64,000 bases of DNA from Pseudoalteromonas espejiana DSM 9414. Lineage in GTDB: Bacteria; Pseudomonadota; Gammaproteobacteria; Enterobacterales; Alteromonadaceae. The notes beneath the pieces are model-generated. The model saw only the letters and a list, made by a program, of their open reading frames with translations. It did not search any database and had not been told where the DNA came from. Numbering within the stretch: position 1 is the stretch's first letter; every line of letters starts with the position of its first letter. A program made the position numbers and the translations under genes. This document shows, piece by piece, positions 9,517-18,317 of the stretch. The stretch spans positions 3,297,001-3,361,000 of the forward strand of contig NZ_CP011028.1 in the NCBI RefSeq assembly GCF_002221525.1, in the 5' to 3' direction.

Positions 9517-10800
9517 ATGAATGTATTAGTCATTGGCAGCGGCGGCCGCGAACACGCACTTGCGTTTAAGGCCGCTCAAAACAGTAAAGTTAACACCGTG
9601 TTTGTAGCGCCAGGTAATGCAGGTACTGCACTTGAGCCAAAACTAGAAAACGTAGCAATTAACGTTGAAGACCTAGATGGCTTATTAAACTTTGCACAGC
9701 AAAACAATGTGGAGCTCACCATTGTTGGTCCTGAAATACCGCTAGTTTTAGGTGTTGTAGATAAGTTCCGTGAACATAATATGGCTATATTTGGCCCAAC
9801 AGCTGGCGCAGCACAGCTTGAGGGCTCTAAGTCGTTCACTAAAGACTTTTTAGCACGCCACGCTATACCAACCGCCGATTACCAAACGTTTGAACAAATT
9901 GACCCTGCCCTTGCTTATTTAAAAGAAAAAGGCGCGCCAATTGTAATTAAAGCGGATGGTTTAGCTGCAGGTAAAGGCGTTATTGTCGCAATGACAGAGC
10001 GCGAAGCTGAAGACGCTATTCGCGATATGCTTGCTGGTAATGCCTTTGGTGATGCAGGTAGCCGCGTAGTAATTGAAGAGTTTTTAGATGGCGAAGAAGC
10101 GTCGTTTATCGTAATGGTTGATGGCAAAAACGTTTTACCGTTTGCAACTAGCCAAGATCATAAACGTGCTTACAATGGTGATGCGGGTCCAAATACAGGT
10201 GGCATGGGTGCTTACTCTCCGGCGCCAGTTGTTACTGACCAAATCCACCAGCGTATTATGGACGAAGTGATCACCCCTACGGTAGAAGGTATGGCAAGTG
10301 AAGGCCACCCTTACACTGGCTTTTTATACGCAGGTTTAATGATTGATGAAACGGGCACACCCAAAGTTATTGAATATAACTGTCGTTTTGGCGACCCTGA
10401 AACACAACCTATGATGTTACGCCTTCAATCTGACTTAGTAGAGCTAATTGAAGCGGCTAACCGCGTAGAGCTTGATAAAACCACTATCGAGTTTGATCCA
10501 CGTGCGGCAGTCGGTGTTGTACTTGCAGCAAAAGGCTACCCAGGTGATTACCCTAAAGGTGATGCTATTTCGGGCCTTAAGGTTAACTACCCTGCTGATG
10601 AAAAAGTATTTCATGCGGGTACTAAGCAAGAGGACGAAAATGTTGTAACCGCAGGCGGACGCGTATTATGTGCAACAGCACTTGGTAATACCGTAACCGA
10701 GGCACAGCAACGCGCATACGAACTGGTAAAACAAATTAGCTGGGAAGGTATGGAATATCGTACAGATATAGCTTACCGTGCGATTGCCCGTGAGCAGTAG
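9517..10800 (+). CDS. purD: Phosphoribosylamine-glycine ligase (GARS)
   Basis: Second step of purine synthesis: ATP-dependent joining of phosphoribosylamine and glycine. The 427 residues match the family. The N-terminal domain has GSGGREHALAFK. The ATP-grasp domain shows IKADGLAAGKGV, VIEEFLDGEEAS and EYNCRFGDPETQ. ATG at 9517. In E. coli purH and purD form an operon; here they are split by a methyltransferase-like gene and a terminator. Confidence 0.98.
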   Translation: MNVLVIGSGGREHALAFKAAQNSKVNTVFVAPGNAGTALEPKLENVAINVEDLDGLLNFAQQNNVELTIVGPEIPLVLGVVDKFREHNMAIFGPTAGAAQLEGSKSFTKDFLARHAIPTADYQTFEQIDPALAYLKEKGAPIVIKADGLAAGKGVIVAMTEREAEDAIRDMLAGNAFGDAGSRVVIEEFLDGEEASFIVMVDGKNVLPFATSQDHKRAYNGDAGPNTGGMGAYSPAPVVTDQIHQRIMDEVITPTVEGMASEGHPYTGFLYAGLMIDETGTPKVIEYNCRFGDPETQPMMLRLQSDLVELIEAANRVELDKTTIEFDPRAAVGVVLAAKGYPGDYPKGDAISGLKVNYPADEKVFHAGTKQEDENVVTAGGRVLCATALGNTVTEAQQRAYELVKQISWEGMEYRTDIAYRAIAREQ

Positions 10801-10839
10801 CCTGTAACTAAATTATTGGTATAACCAGTTAATTTAACT

Positions 10840-10870
10840 AAAAAAGCGCAGTTTATCTGCGCTTTTTTAG
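10840..10870 (+). terminator. Rho-independent terminator after purD
   Basis: Stem GCGCAG (10846-10851) / CTGCGC (10857-10862) with a 5-base loop, flanked by an A-run and a T-run. Confidence 0.9.
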
Positions 10871-10909
10871 TGCTACACTAATTAAAATGGTTTTTACAAG
10901 TGTACAACG

Positions 10910-13450
10910 TTGGAAACGAAAACTTTACGTTATCATGGGTTGGCAGTAGCCATACTGATTTTTATATTTTTTATAATTAACACACTAGCTTCTAACCTAG
11001 TCGTGCCGACTCGTTACACCATAGATAAAACCACTCCAGTTTACTTAGATTTTGCTTACTACATAGATGAAACTAAAGATCGCACATTAAATGATCTTAT
11101 TTCTAACCCCGATTTACTCACACACCAGCCTTTAACTAATGTTCAGTGGAGCTTTCAGCAGCAAAACTATTGGTTATTTATAGATTTAGAAAATAAAAGT
11201 TTAGATGCGCAAGACATTGTTGCTCATTTTGATAACCCAATGGTTGATCATCTAAGCGTGTATCGGTTAAATAAAAAAGATGAGCTAATAGAAACATACA
11301 AGCTAGGGGATAAAGTAAAGTCACTCACCTTGTTTCAATACAGTGTACCCCATGTGCGTTTTTCACTTGAGAGTAAGTCAATTGAGCGTTTAGCCATAAA
11401 AATAGACACGACGGGTATAAGTAAAACACCTGTAAACTTATATCGCCATAAAGAGTTTGTTGATTTAGTTCGCTCGCAAACGGGAATTTGGGGAATATTT
11501 GCAGGCGTATTATTAATGGCTGCACTTTATAACTTGGTGCTTTATTTTGGTATTAAAGACCGCGTTTACTTAGTCTACATTGGCTACATAATTAGTGCAC
11601 TGTGCCTAATGGGCATTGTAATGGGCTTTGGCTTTTATTTATGGCCTTTAGAGTGGCAATTGTATTTGCATGAAAAAGTGATTTTTTCGAACTACGCAAT
11701 GGCCTTTTTTACGCTTTCCTTTTGCACGATGTTTTTACGCTACCACAAAGACAAATGCTGGCGCTATAAACTAAGTAAAGCGCTACTAACGTTAATATTC
11801 TTATTATCAATAACCACCCTCTTTATACCAGAGTACATTGCGGCACCTATCTTTTTTTGTGTATTAAGCCTTTTATACATTATGTGCGTTATTTTAATTT
11901 ACAAAAAACTGCGCACAGGATTTCGATGGGCAAAATTTTATGTTTTTTCGTGGGTGCCGTTAATTGTAGGAGCAGCAATACAACCTTTAGAATTAACTGG
12001 TTTTTTAGATTACAGCTTTGCGATTCGTCATGCGTTTTTGGTCGCTATTTTGTGTGAAGTCATTTTAATGGCGATGGCATTAGCAGACAGAGTACGTTTT
12101 CAGCGTGAACGCGCGCTTTATCATGCAACGCACACCCAGCAAACAAAATTACTTAATAGTGCCAAGTTAAAGCAAGCATTTATGGCATTACAATCACAAG
12201 GGCGTACAACCACCTTATGTTTAATTAAAATTCGCCATTTTAACTCGCTCAATACAATTATTACCCCTTCGCAAGGCTATACCTTAATAAAGCACGTAGC
12301 TAAGCAGGTAGAGCTTGAGCTAAGCCATGAGCGCGAATTTGCTAATCTCGATATCGATTTTAATAATAGCCCGCGCTTGGCCGATTTAGGCAGCGGAGTA
12401 TTTGCTTGTATTTCGACTAGAAATCAAAATCAGCACACCTTAGAAGATGCACTAGTTAAAGTTATTAATAGCCTACCAAAACAATATGAAATACAGGGCC
12501 TAAACCTACAACTTACTTATAATATTGGTATAAGTAGTGCGGGCCATAGCGACGATTTTGAATATTGGCTAAAACGTGGTTATTTAGCGCTTAAAAAAGC
12601 TAAAACGAATAATGACTTGGTGGTTAGTACAACCAACGGCAGTAATATTTTAATGGATGTAACGCTTGCTGCTAAATTACAAAACGCGATTAAAACAGAT
12701 CAATTAGCATTATATTATCAACCGCAAATAGGATTAAATTTCAGCCAAGTTAATGGCGCTGAGGCACTATTACGCTGGCCAGACCCAGCATTTAACGGCG
12801 TGTCTATAGAAGAGCTGATAATACTTGCGGAGCACACCGGTATTATTAATGAGTTAACACTTTGGGTAATTGAGCAAGCCTGTAAAGATATACTCAAACT
12901 TACGCAACAAGGTTATAACGACCACCCCATTAGCGTAAATTTAAGTGCTAAAAATTTATCTATTAAGAAGTTGGCTGAAAAAGTAGAAAACATACTTATT
13001 AAATATCAAGTTCCTGCCCATTTACTTAAGTTTGAACTGACCGAGTCTGCGCTCGTTGAAAGCCATGAAGCGCTCATTTCGCTTGTTAATGAGCTCTCAG
13101 ACTTAGGCGTACGCGTTGTACTAGATGATTTTGGTACTGGCTATTCGTCATTAAGCTATTTGGTTAATTACCGCTTTACTGAGCTAAAAGTAGATAAATC
13201 GTTTGTATTTGATTTAACCAATAACACAGCGCATAAAGTAATAGTGCAAACCGCAATAGATATGGCACATAACCTTGGACTATCTATTACTATAGAAGGC
13301 ATAGAAACACAGGCAGTTCACCACTTATTAAAAGATATGGGTGCCGATCGCGCACAGGGTTACTTATACGCAAAACCTCTCCCCTATGATGACTATTTAC
13401 ACTTCTTAAAAAGCCAATACAGTTTAAAGATGTTAAACTCCACGTTTTAA
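10910..13450 (+). CDS. Membrane c-di-GMP phosphodiesterase: 7TMR-DISM, degenerate GGDEF, EAL
   Basis: 846 residues. Order: an N-terminal membrane segment (~11-31), an extracytoplasmic 7TMR-DISMED2-like beta domain (~40-175), seven membrane helices (~185-395), a GGDEF-type domain (~415-555) and an EAL domain (~585-840). The GGDEF signature is lost (DLGSGVF at that place), so no cyclase activity is expected. The EAL domain keeps the catalytic set: GAEALLRW, VNLSAKNL, ELTESAL, LDDFGTGYSS, KVDKSF and EGIETQ. This predicts c-di-GMP hydrolysis controlled by an external ligand. The start is a TTG at 10910, the only start-type codon after the upstream in-frame stop; no clear ribosome site precedes it. 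Confidence 0.88.
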   Translation: METKTLRYHGLAVAILIFIFFIINTLASNLVVPTRYTIDKTTPVYLDFAYYIDETKDRTLNDLISNPDLLTHQPLTNVQWSFQQQNYWLFIDLENKSLDAQDIVAHFDNPMVDHLSVYRLNKKDELIETYKLGDKVKSLTLFQYSVPHVRFSLESKSIERLAIKIDTTGISKTPVNLYRHKEFVDLVRSQTGIWGIFAGVLLMAALYNLVLYFGIKDRVYLVYIGYIISALCLMGIVMGFGFYLWPLEWQLYLHEKVIFSNYAMAFFTLSFCTMFLRYHKDKCWRYKLSKALLTLIFLLSITTLFIPEYIAAPIFFCVLSLLYIMCVILIYKKLRTGFRWAKFYVFSWVPLIVGAAIQPLELTGFLDYSFAIRHAFLVAILCEVILMAMALADRVRFQRERALYHATHTQQTKLLNSAKLKQAFMALQSQGRTTTLCLIKIRHFNSLNTIITPSQGYTLIKHVAKQVELELSHEREFANLDIDFNNSPRLADLGSGVFACISTRNQNQHTLEDALVKVINSLPKQYEIQGLNLQLTYNIGISSAGHSDDFEYWLKRGYLALKKAKTNNDLVVSTTNGSNILMDVTLAAKLQNAIKTDQLALYYQPQIGLNFSQVNGAEALLRWPDPAFNGVSIEELIILAEHTGIINELTLWVIEQACKDILKLTQQGYNDHPISVNLSAKNLSIKKLAEKVENILIKYQVPAHLLKFELTESALVESHEALISLVNELSDLGVRVVLDDFGTGYSSLSYLVNYRFTELKVDKSFVFDLTNNTAHKVIVQTAIDMAHNLGLSITIEGIETQAVHHLLKDMGADRAQGYLYAKPLPYDDYLHFLKSQYSLKMLNSTF

Positions 13451-13478
13451 TATCAACATCTTTAGGGGCCAAGTAAAG

Positions 13479-14288
13479 ATGCAAGGCACTTTGCGTAAAT
13501 TAAAATCGAGCTTAACAGAGCCCGTTCAATACCACCTTCCTGTTGGCGATAATCTAGTAGATTTAAATGCCTATATAGGTAAAGAACTAACGCTTACTTT
13601 TAGCGGCACAATTTTATGTTCTAACTGCGGTAAAAAAACCAAAAAGAGTTACTCTCAGGGTCATTGTTTTGTATGTATGCGTAAGCTTGCTAGCTGCGAT
13701 ATGTGCATTATGAAGCCAGAAACCTGCCATTACGACCAAGGTACATGCCGAGAGCCACAGTGGGGCGAAGCAAACTGCATGATCCCGCATTACGTTTACT
13801 TAGCGAACACCTCAGGTTTAAAGGTCGGCATTACTCGCCATACGCAAATACCAACGCGCTGGGTTGACCAAGGAGCTACGCAAGCCTTACCTATTTTTAA
13901 AGTACAAACACGTTTGCAGTCAGGCTTAGTGGAAGTTGCCTTAGCAGAGTTTATTGCCGATAAAACCAATTGGCGCAATATGCTAAAAGGCCAAAACGAG
14001 TCAATAGACTTAAAAGCTGCCGCCGCTGAGCTTATTCCACAAATTAGCGATAAACTAAACGAGCTAAGTGAGCTATTTGGTGCAACGGCCATAGAGCAGC
14101 TAGATGAAGACGTGGTTGATTTAAACTTTCCGGTAACAGAGTACCCAACTAAAATAAGCTCGTTTAACTTTGATAAAAACCCTGTAGTAAGCGGTGTATT
14201 ACAAGGCATTAAAGGCCAATATTTAATTTTTGATAATGGCGTCATTAATATTCGTAAATTTACCTCGTACGAAGTAACCGTAGGCTAA
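13479..14288 (+). CDS. DUF2797 family protein, cysteine-rich
   Basis: 269 residues of the DUF2797 family; function unknown. Nine cysteines cluster between residues 47 and 100, including CSNC (47-50), CFVC (63-66) and CDMC (73-76), which looks like two or more zinc sites. Directly after this cluster, YVYLANTSGLKVGITR (105-120), R127 and an acidic helix near 152-157 resemble the layout of a GIY-YIG nuclease domain; that is my inference. It starts 28 bases after the 7TMR-DISM gene and is followed 6 bases later by a small gene, so the three could be cotranscribed. Confidence 0.8.
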   Translation: MQGTLRKLKSSLTEPVQYHLPVGDNLVDLNAYIGKELTLTFSGTILCSNCGKKTKKSYSQGHCFVCMRKLASCDMCIMKPETCHYDQGTCREPQWGEANCMIPHYVYLANTSGLKVGITRHTQIPTRWVDQGATQALPIFKVQTRLQSGLVEVALAEFIADKTNWRNMLKGQNESIDLKAAAAELIPQISDKLNELSELFGATAIEQLDEDVVDLNFPVTEYPTKISSFNFDKNPVVSGVLQGIKGQYLIFDNGVINIRKFTSYEVTVG

Positions 14289-14294
14289 TACGCT

Positions 14295-14588
14295 ATGCTA
14301 AACAGCTACCCACAGATATTGGTTATTTATAACGAGCTTGAAATAGCCCATAACCAGCAAGAGCAGCAAGAGTGCTTACACAGTGTTACGCAAAGTGAGC
14401 TAAACGACGTCCGCGTACTCAATAAACAAGGCGACTTCGTTGATTTACAAGGTACTACTTGCCCTGCCCTATCTGGGGAGCAACTAGCACAGCTAGTAAC
14501 TACATATTTACTAAATGAAGGGCAATGTTGCTTAGGTAAAATTAAAACGCTAAACACTACGCAGGCGTTTGATTTACTAGGGTTATAA
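14295..14588 (+). CDS. Small protein of unknown function (possibly DUF4144-like)
   Basis: 97 residues, starting 6 bases after the DUF2797 stop, so translational coupling is likely. No signal peptide, membrane segment or catalytic motif is visible; three cysteines (CLHS, CPAL, CCLG) carry no metal-site spacing. The length and the start (YPQILVIYNELEIA) recall DUF4144 proteins, but I hold that assignment weakly. The gene converges with the deacetylase gene, with only 11 bases between the stops. Confidence 0.65.
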   Translation: MLNSYPQILVIYNELEIAHNQQEQQECLHSVTQSELNDVRVLNKQGDFVDLQGTTCPALSGEQLAQLVTTYLLNEGQCCLGKIKTLNTTQAFDLLGL

Positions 14589-14599
14589 ATTTTCTTTAT

Positions 14600-15517
14600 T
14601 TAAAGCTCAGTGAGCACTTTAATATGCGCTACAGCACTTCTACCTAATGCTGATAGCGCATAGCCGCCTTCAAGGTATGATATAACGCCCCTGCAGCCAC
14701 TGTTTTTAACAGCATCACACAGCTGCTCTGTTAGCCAAATATAATCATCTTCTACAAACTTTAAACTTGCCATGTCATCTTCTAAGTGCGCATCAAACCC
14801 TGCACTTATAAATAACAATTCAGGCTTAAATGCCTTTAGCTTAGGTAACCACTGAGTATTAAATACCTCTTTTAAATCGTCACCGTTACTGGCAATGGGT
14901 AAAGGAGAATTAACAATGTGATTATTATTTTTTACAGCTGTATTTGGGTAAAACGGGTATTGGAATAAGGAGCAAAGTAATACGTTTTCATCATCCATAA
15001 AAATGTCTTGTGTGCCATTACCATGGTGCACATCAAAATCGGCTATCGCAATACGTTTAACCCCTTTGCTTTGGGCGTACTTAACAGCAATGGCTAAGTT
15101 ATTAAATACACAAAACCCAGACGATGAATATGCATTTGCATGATGACCAGGCGGGCGCACAGAACAAAAAGCAGCATCGAGTTTATCATCGAGTATTTCA
15201 TCAACAGCCAACAGCCCAGCGCCTACAGCGCGCTCAACCGCTTTTAACGAATCAGGGCATAACCATGTGTCGCCATCAAGGTTGTTTAGCCCCTCCATAG
15301 GGATTAAACGCTCTACAAGGTTAACTAACGACTCATCATGCGCTAATAGGTAATCCTCACGCTTTGCTTTAGGTGCTTGTAAATGAGTTAAGCCTACATC
15401 TACACCGCTGGCGAGTAATCTGTCGGTAATGGCATCTAAGCGCTCTGGGCACTCTGGGTGATCGTCAATCATTTTATGTTTACGGCAATGAGGATGTGAA
15501 ATAACTGCAGTACGCAT
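14600..15517 (-). CDS. Histone-deacetylase-superfamily deacetylase
   Basis: 305 residues. Zinc-dependent deacetylase of the HDAC/AcuC/acetylpolyamine amidohydrolase superfamily. Visible signatures are HPECPERLDAI at the N-terminus, RPPGHHA with the catalytic His pair, DFDVHHGNGTQ with zinc ligands, SAGFDAH with the third ligand, and EGGY with the transition-state Tyr. All catalytic residues are present. The substrate cannot be read from sequence; acetylated lysine, acetylpolyamine or related amides are possible. It stands alone, convergent with the DUF2797 pair. Confidence 0.9.
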   Translation of the reverse strand: MRTAVISHPHCRKHKMIDDHPECPERLDAITDRLLASGVDVGLTHLQAPKAKREDYLLAHDESLVNLVERLIPMEGLNNLDGDTWLCPDSLKAVERAVGAGLLAVDEILDDKLDAAFCSVRPPGHHANAYSSSGFCVFNNLAIAVKYAQSKGVKRIAIADFDVHHGNGTQDIFMDDENVLLCSLFQYPFYPNTAVKNNNHIVNSPLPIASNGDDLKEVFNTQWLPKLKAFKPELLFISAGFDAHLEDDMASLKFVEDDYIWLTEQLCDAVKNSGCRGVISYLEGGYALSALGRSAVAHIKVLTEL

Positions 15518-15558
15518 AAAATGCTCCTAAGCAAACTAGTATGAGCGATTAATATAAC

Positions 15559-15580
15559 AAAGCCACCTAATGGTGGCTTT
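15559..15580 (-). terminator. Hairpin downstream of the serine hydrolase gene
   Basis: Stem AGCCACC (15561-15567) / GGTGGCT (15572-15578) with a 4-base loop, between the deacetylase start and the hydrolase stop. The minus-strand T-run is short, so termination may be partial. Confidence 0.6.
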
Positions 15581-15610
15581 GCGACTTTGGTGTATAGCGA
15601 GGTTAAATTA

Positions 15611-17152
15611 CTATTTAGCTTTTAAATTTAAGTTTCTAAAGTCAAAGCTAAAGTCGGTAACAGCGGTTGATACCGCACGCATTTTGGCGCTATTTACGCG
15701 GTTTTGTGTGTTCATTTCAAAACGAATAAACGCATCGGCTTCTAGTAATTTTTCATCCCACTTAACAATAAAGGTATTGCCCGTATAGTGCTCTAATGTG
15801 CCTTTTAAGCGTTTAGTATGTGTAAAATCAATGCGTAATTTGCCATCGAGCTGCTCAACAATTACATCGCCATACCAATCATCATGTAAAGTGCCAGTGT
15901 AATTAATATTAGGCAGCTGTGGCTGATAGTCTGCTGGCGCATCGGGCTTAGCATCCGCATAAGCTTTTTGTTTACCGGCAAAATGCTTATTAGCTAAATC
16001 TTCTACCCAGTCTTTATCTTCAAGCTCAAGTACATCTTCTAATACTTCGTGAGTCACCGCCGACAGCGCACTAAATGCTTGCTGATTAGATAAAATTACA
16101 ATACCAAGCTTTTTCTCTGGAAGTAACGTGACTTGCGATACCATACCTAAAATACCACCACCGTGGCCTAGCTTTTTAAAGCCGTGGTAATCTTCAATAC
16201 TCCACCCTAGCCCATATCCTCTAAATTGCTGATGATACGCTTCAAACGCACTTTTAGAGGCCATAGAGGTAATATGCGGGTGCCACATTTGCGCTTGTTG
16301 CTTTTCGCTAAATAGTTGCTCGCCGTTTGGCATTTTGCCACCAGCAAGTTGTGTACGCAGCCACTGGCTCATGTCACTTACGCTCGATGCAATTGCACCT
16401 GCCCCTCTAAAATCTTCTAGGTAGTTCACAAAAAAGGGGTTGAGCTTGCCACCCATTGGGATATGACCAATTGCCCAGTTTTTATTACTTTTAGGAATAC
16501 GTGAAAAGCCCGCACGAGAGTTATCCATATGCAGCGGTGTTAATATATTTTTTTCGATGTAATCGTTCCAGCTCATACCCGCCACACGCGCAACCACTTC
16601 ACCTGCGGTGACAAACATTAAGTTGTTATACGCATATTGGCTTCGAAAGCTACTTGCCGGTTTTAAATACCTTAGCCCTGCTAAAATATCTTTTACCGAT
16701 TTATCGGTGCTAGGCCAAATCATTAAATCGCCTTGGCCAAGCCCTAAGCCACTTCGATGACTTAATAAATCACGAATACGCATTTCTCGGGTTACGTATG
16801 AGTCATATAATCTAAATTCAGGTAAATGGTCGATTACCCTGTCACCCCAGCTTAACTTACCTTCATCAACCAATTTAGCCAGTGCAGCGCTGGTAAAGGC
16901 TTTAGTGTTTGATGCAATACCAAATAGGGTGTCTTTATTTACCTTAGCATTGGTATTTAAATTACTAACACCAAACCCCTTAGCAAACACTACTTGGTCG
17001 TCTTGCACTACCGCTACAGCCATACCGGGTACGTCAAAGCGCGCCATTGAGGTTTTAATTACCTCTTCAATATTATTAGTATTTAATTGCGCCCAGCTAC
17101 TAAAAGTAGCACTGGCAAGCAAAGCAAAGCTGGCTAGTTTGGTTAATTTCAT
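15611..17152 (-). CDS. Beta-lactamase-fold serine hydrolase (class C/esterase type)
   Basis: 513 residues with a signal peptide (MKLTKLASFALLASATFSSWAQ), so exported. The N-terminal ~370 residues are a beta-lactamase/penicillin-binding fold. The nucleophile Ser and Lys lie in SNTK (in GIASNTKAFTSAAL), the second motif is YNN (in SQYAYNNLMF), and the third is HGG (in KLGHGGGILG) in place of KTG. The last ~100 residues look like the DUF3471 beta domain found in such proteins. HxG in place of KTG suggests an esterase or D-aminopeptidase rather than a resistance enzyme. AAGGA stands before the ATG at 17152. Confidence 0.88.
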   Translation of the reverse strand: MKLTKLASFALLASATFSSWAQLNTNNIEEVIKTSMARFDVPGMAVAVVQDDQVVFAKGFGVSNLNTNAKVNKDTLFGIASNTKAFTSAALAKLVDEGKLSWGDRVIDHLPEFRLYDSYVTREMRIRDLLSHRSGLGLGQGDLMIWPSTDKSVKDILAGLRYLKPASSFRSQYAYNNLMFVTAGEVVARVAGMSWNDYIEKNILTPLHMDNSRAGFSRIPKSNKNWAIGHIPMGGKLNPFFVNYLEDFRGAGAIASSVSDMSQWLRTQLAGGKMPNGEQLFSEKQQAQMWHPHITSMASKSAFEAYHQQFRGYGLGWSIEDYHGFKKLGHGGGILGMVSQVTLLPEKKLGIVILSNQQAFSALSAVTHEVLEDVLELEDKDWVEDLANKHFAGKQKAYADAKPDAPADYQPQLPNINYTGTLHDDWYGDVIVEQLDGKLRIDFTHTKRLKGTLEHYTGNTFIVKWDEKLLEADAFIRFEMNTQNRVNSAKMRAVSTAVTDFSFDFRNLNLKAK

Positions 17153-17163
17153 GATTATCCTTA

Positions 17164-17658
17164 TTATTTTTGATGAACTGCAAATTCAATATCTGCACGC
17201 GCTTTATTGGTATCGCTTTTATGCGGCCTATTGAGTATTGCATCACTGTATTCTTTTGGTACGCCCGCCTCAAGTGCACCGCGATGAACGTGCTGAACAT
17301 ACCAATCATAAGGTAGTACATCGTTATCGTGCGTATTGGCTATATAGCAATGCGCCTCTATTTGCTTACCATCTAAAAGCGTTGGTTTAATGGCAACGCA
17401 ATCGTATCCTGGGCCTTCTATGGTATCTAAAAGTGCTTTTTCAGCATCATCTATTTCATAAACAACGCCATACACTAACGCGTTTTTATCATCTACTTTT
17501 TGAATACTGCACTTACCTGAGCCATCTTTAAATAACATATTAAAAGTAAGCTCGTAGCCTTTTAATACCGCTGTGCCTACTCGCTTTGCTTTAGGTAAGC
17601 GAGCTAGCAAACGGTTAGATGACATATTAGATCCAAACGAAAAGTTATAAAGAGGCAT
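17164..17658 (-). CDS. Gamma-glutamylcyclotransferase-family protein
   Basis: 164 residues. The N-terminal YNFSFGSNM substrate-loop motif and the acidic LLDTIEGPGYD segment, holding the candidate catalytic Glu, place it in the GGCT/AIG2-like fold. Family members release 5-oxoproline from gamma-glutamyl compounds; the substrate here is unknown. AGGAG precedes the ATG at 17658. It lies 11 bases upstream of the serine hydrolase gene and 21 bases after the LysE gene, so the three probably share a transcript. Confidence 0.85.
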   Translation of the reverse strand: MPLYNFSFGSNMSSNRLLARLPKAKRVGTAVLKGYELTFNMLFKDGSGKCSIQKVDDKNALVYGVVYEIDDAEKALLDTIEGPGYDCVAIKPTLLDGKQIEAHCYIANTHDNDVLPYDWYVQHVHRGALEAGVPKEYSDAILNRPHKSDTNKARADIEFAVHQK

Positions 17659-17679
17659 GTTTACTCCTGCTTTTTTAAT

Positions 17680-18306
17680 TTAAATAACAACACGAATAGC
17701 AAGGGCTATTAAAATAACGCCTATACCACGGTCAAACCAATAACCACTTTTTTGAAAAAAGCCACGCACACTCGGTTTAGATAACACCAGTGACAACATT
17801 GAAAACCACACCCAAGTAGCCAATGCCATATAAACGCCATACGCTATTTGCACGCTAGTAGGTGTAGTTACGCTAATTACTAAGGTAAATAACGACATAA
17901 AAAAGAGGGTTGCTTTAGGGTTCAGCGCATTAGTTAAAAAACCACGCCTAAAGGCAAGCCATACGCTTTCCTCAAGCACGGTTTTATTGTCAATATCATC
18001 GCTGTTATTTTCTGGCGGTTTTGCAGCTCTTAACGCTTGCACACCTAAATACGCTAAATAAGCGCCTGCTAAATATTTTAACGCCAAAAATAAGGTCGGT
18101 GATTGCGTTAAAATAAGCGCAACCCCTAATACACAATATGCAACGTGCAGTAAAATAGCTGCGCCAACGCCTGCGCTGGTCCATAAGGCGTTACGCCTTC
18201 CTTGTTGTACACTTTGCTTAAGTACGACGGCAAAATCAGGACCTGGGCTTGCTACTGCAAAAAAATGTGCAATAGCAATAAGTAAAAATTCATCTAAGTA
18301 GTTCAC
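17680..18306 (-). CDS. LysE/RhtB-family exporter
   Basis: 208 residues with about six hydrophobic segments. The N-terminal signature FAVASPGPDFAVVLKQS is typical of the RhtB branch of the LysE superfamily, which exports amino acids or homoserine lactones across the inner membrane. The substrate cannot be read from sequence. It starts at a GTG (18306), 11 bases after the stop of the upstream unknown gene. Confidence 0.9.
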   Translation of the reverse strand: MNYLDEFLLIAIAHFFAVASPGPDFAVVLKQSVQQGRRNALWTSAGVGAAILLHVAYCVLGVALILTQSPTLFLALKYLAGAYLAYLGVQALRAAKPPENNSDDIDNKTVLEESVWLAFRRGFLTNALNPKATLFFMSLFTLVISVTTPTSVQIAYGVYMALATWVWFSMLSLVLSKPSVRGFFQKSGYWFDRGIGVILIALAIRVVI

Positions 18307-18317
18307 AAATATCCAGT

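Noticed and set aside
15611..17152. Beta-lactamase resistance gene
   Set aside because: The fold is right, but HGG replaces KTG and there is a C-terminal DUF3471-like domain, typical of esterase or peptidase relatives.
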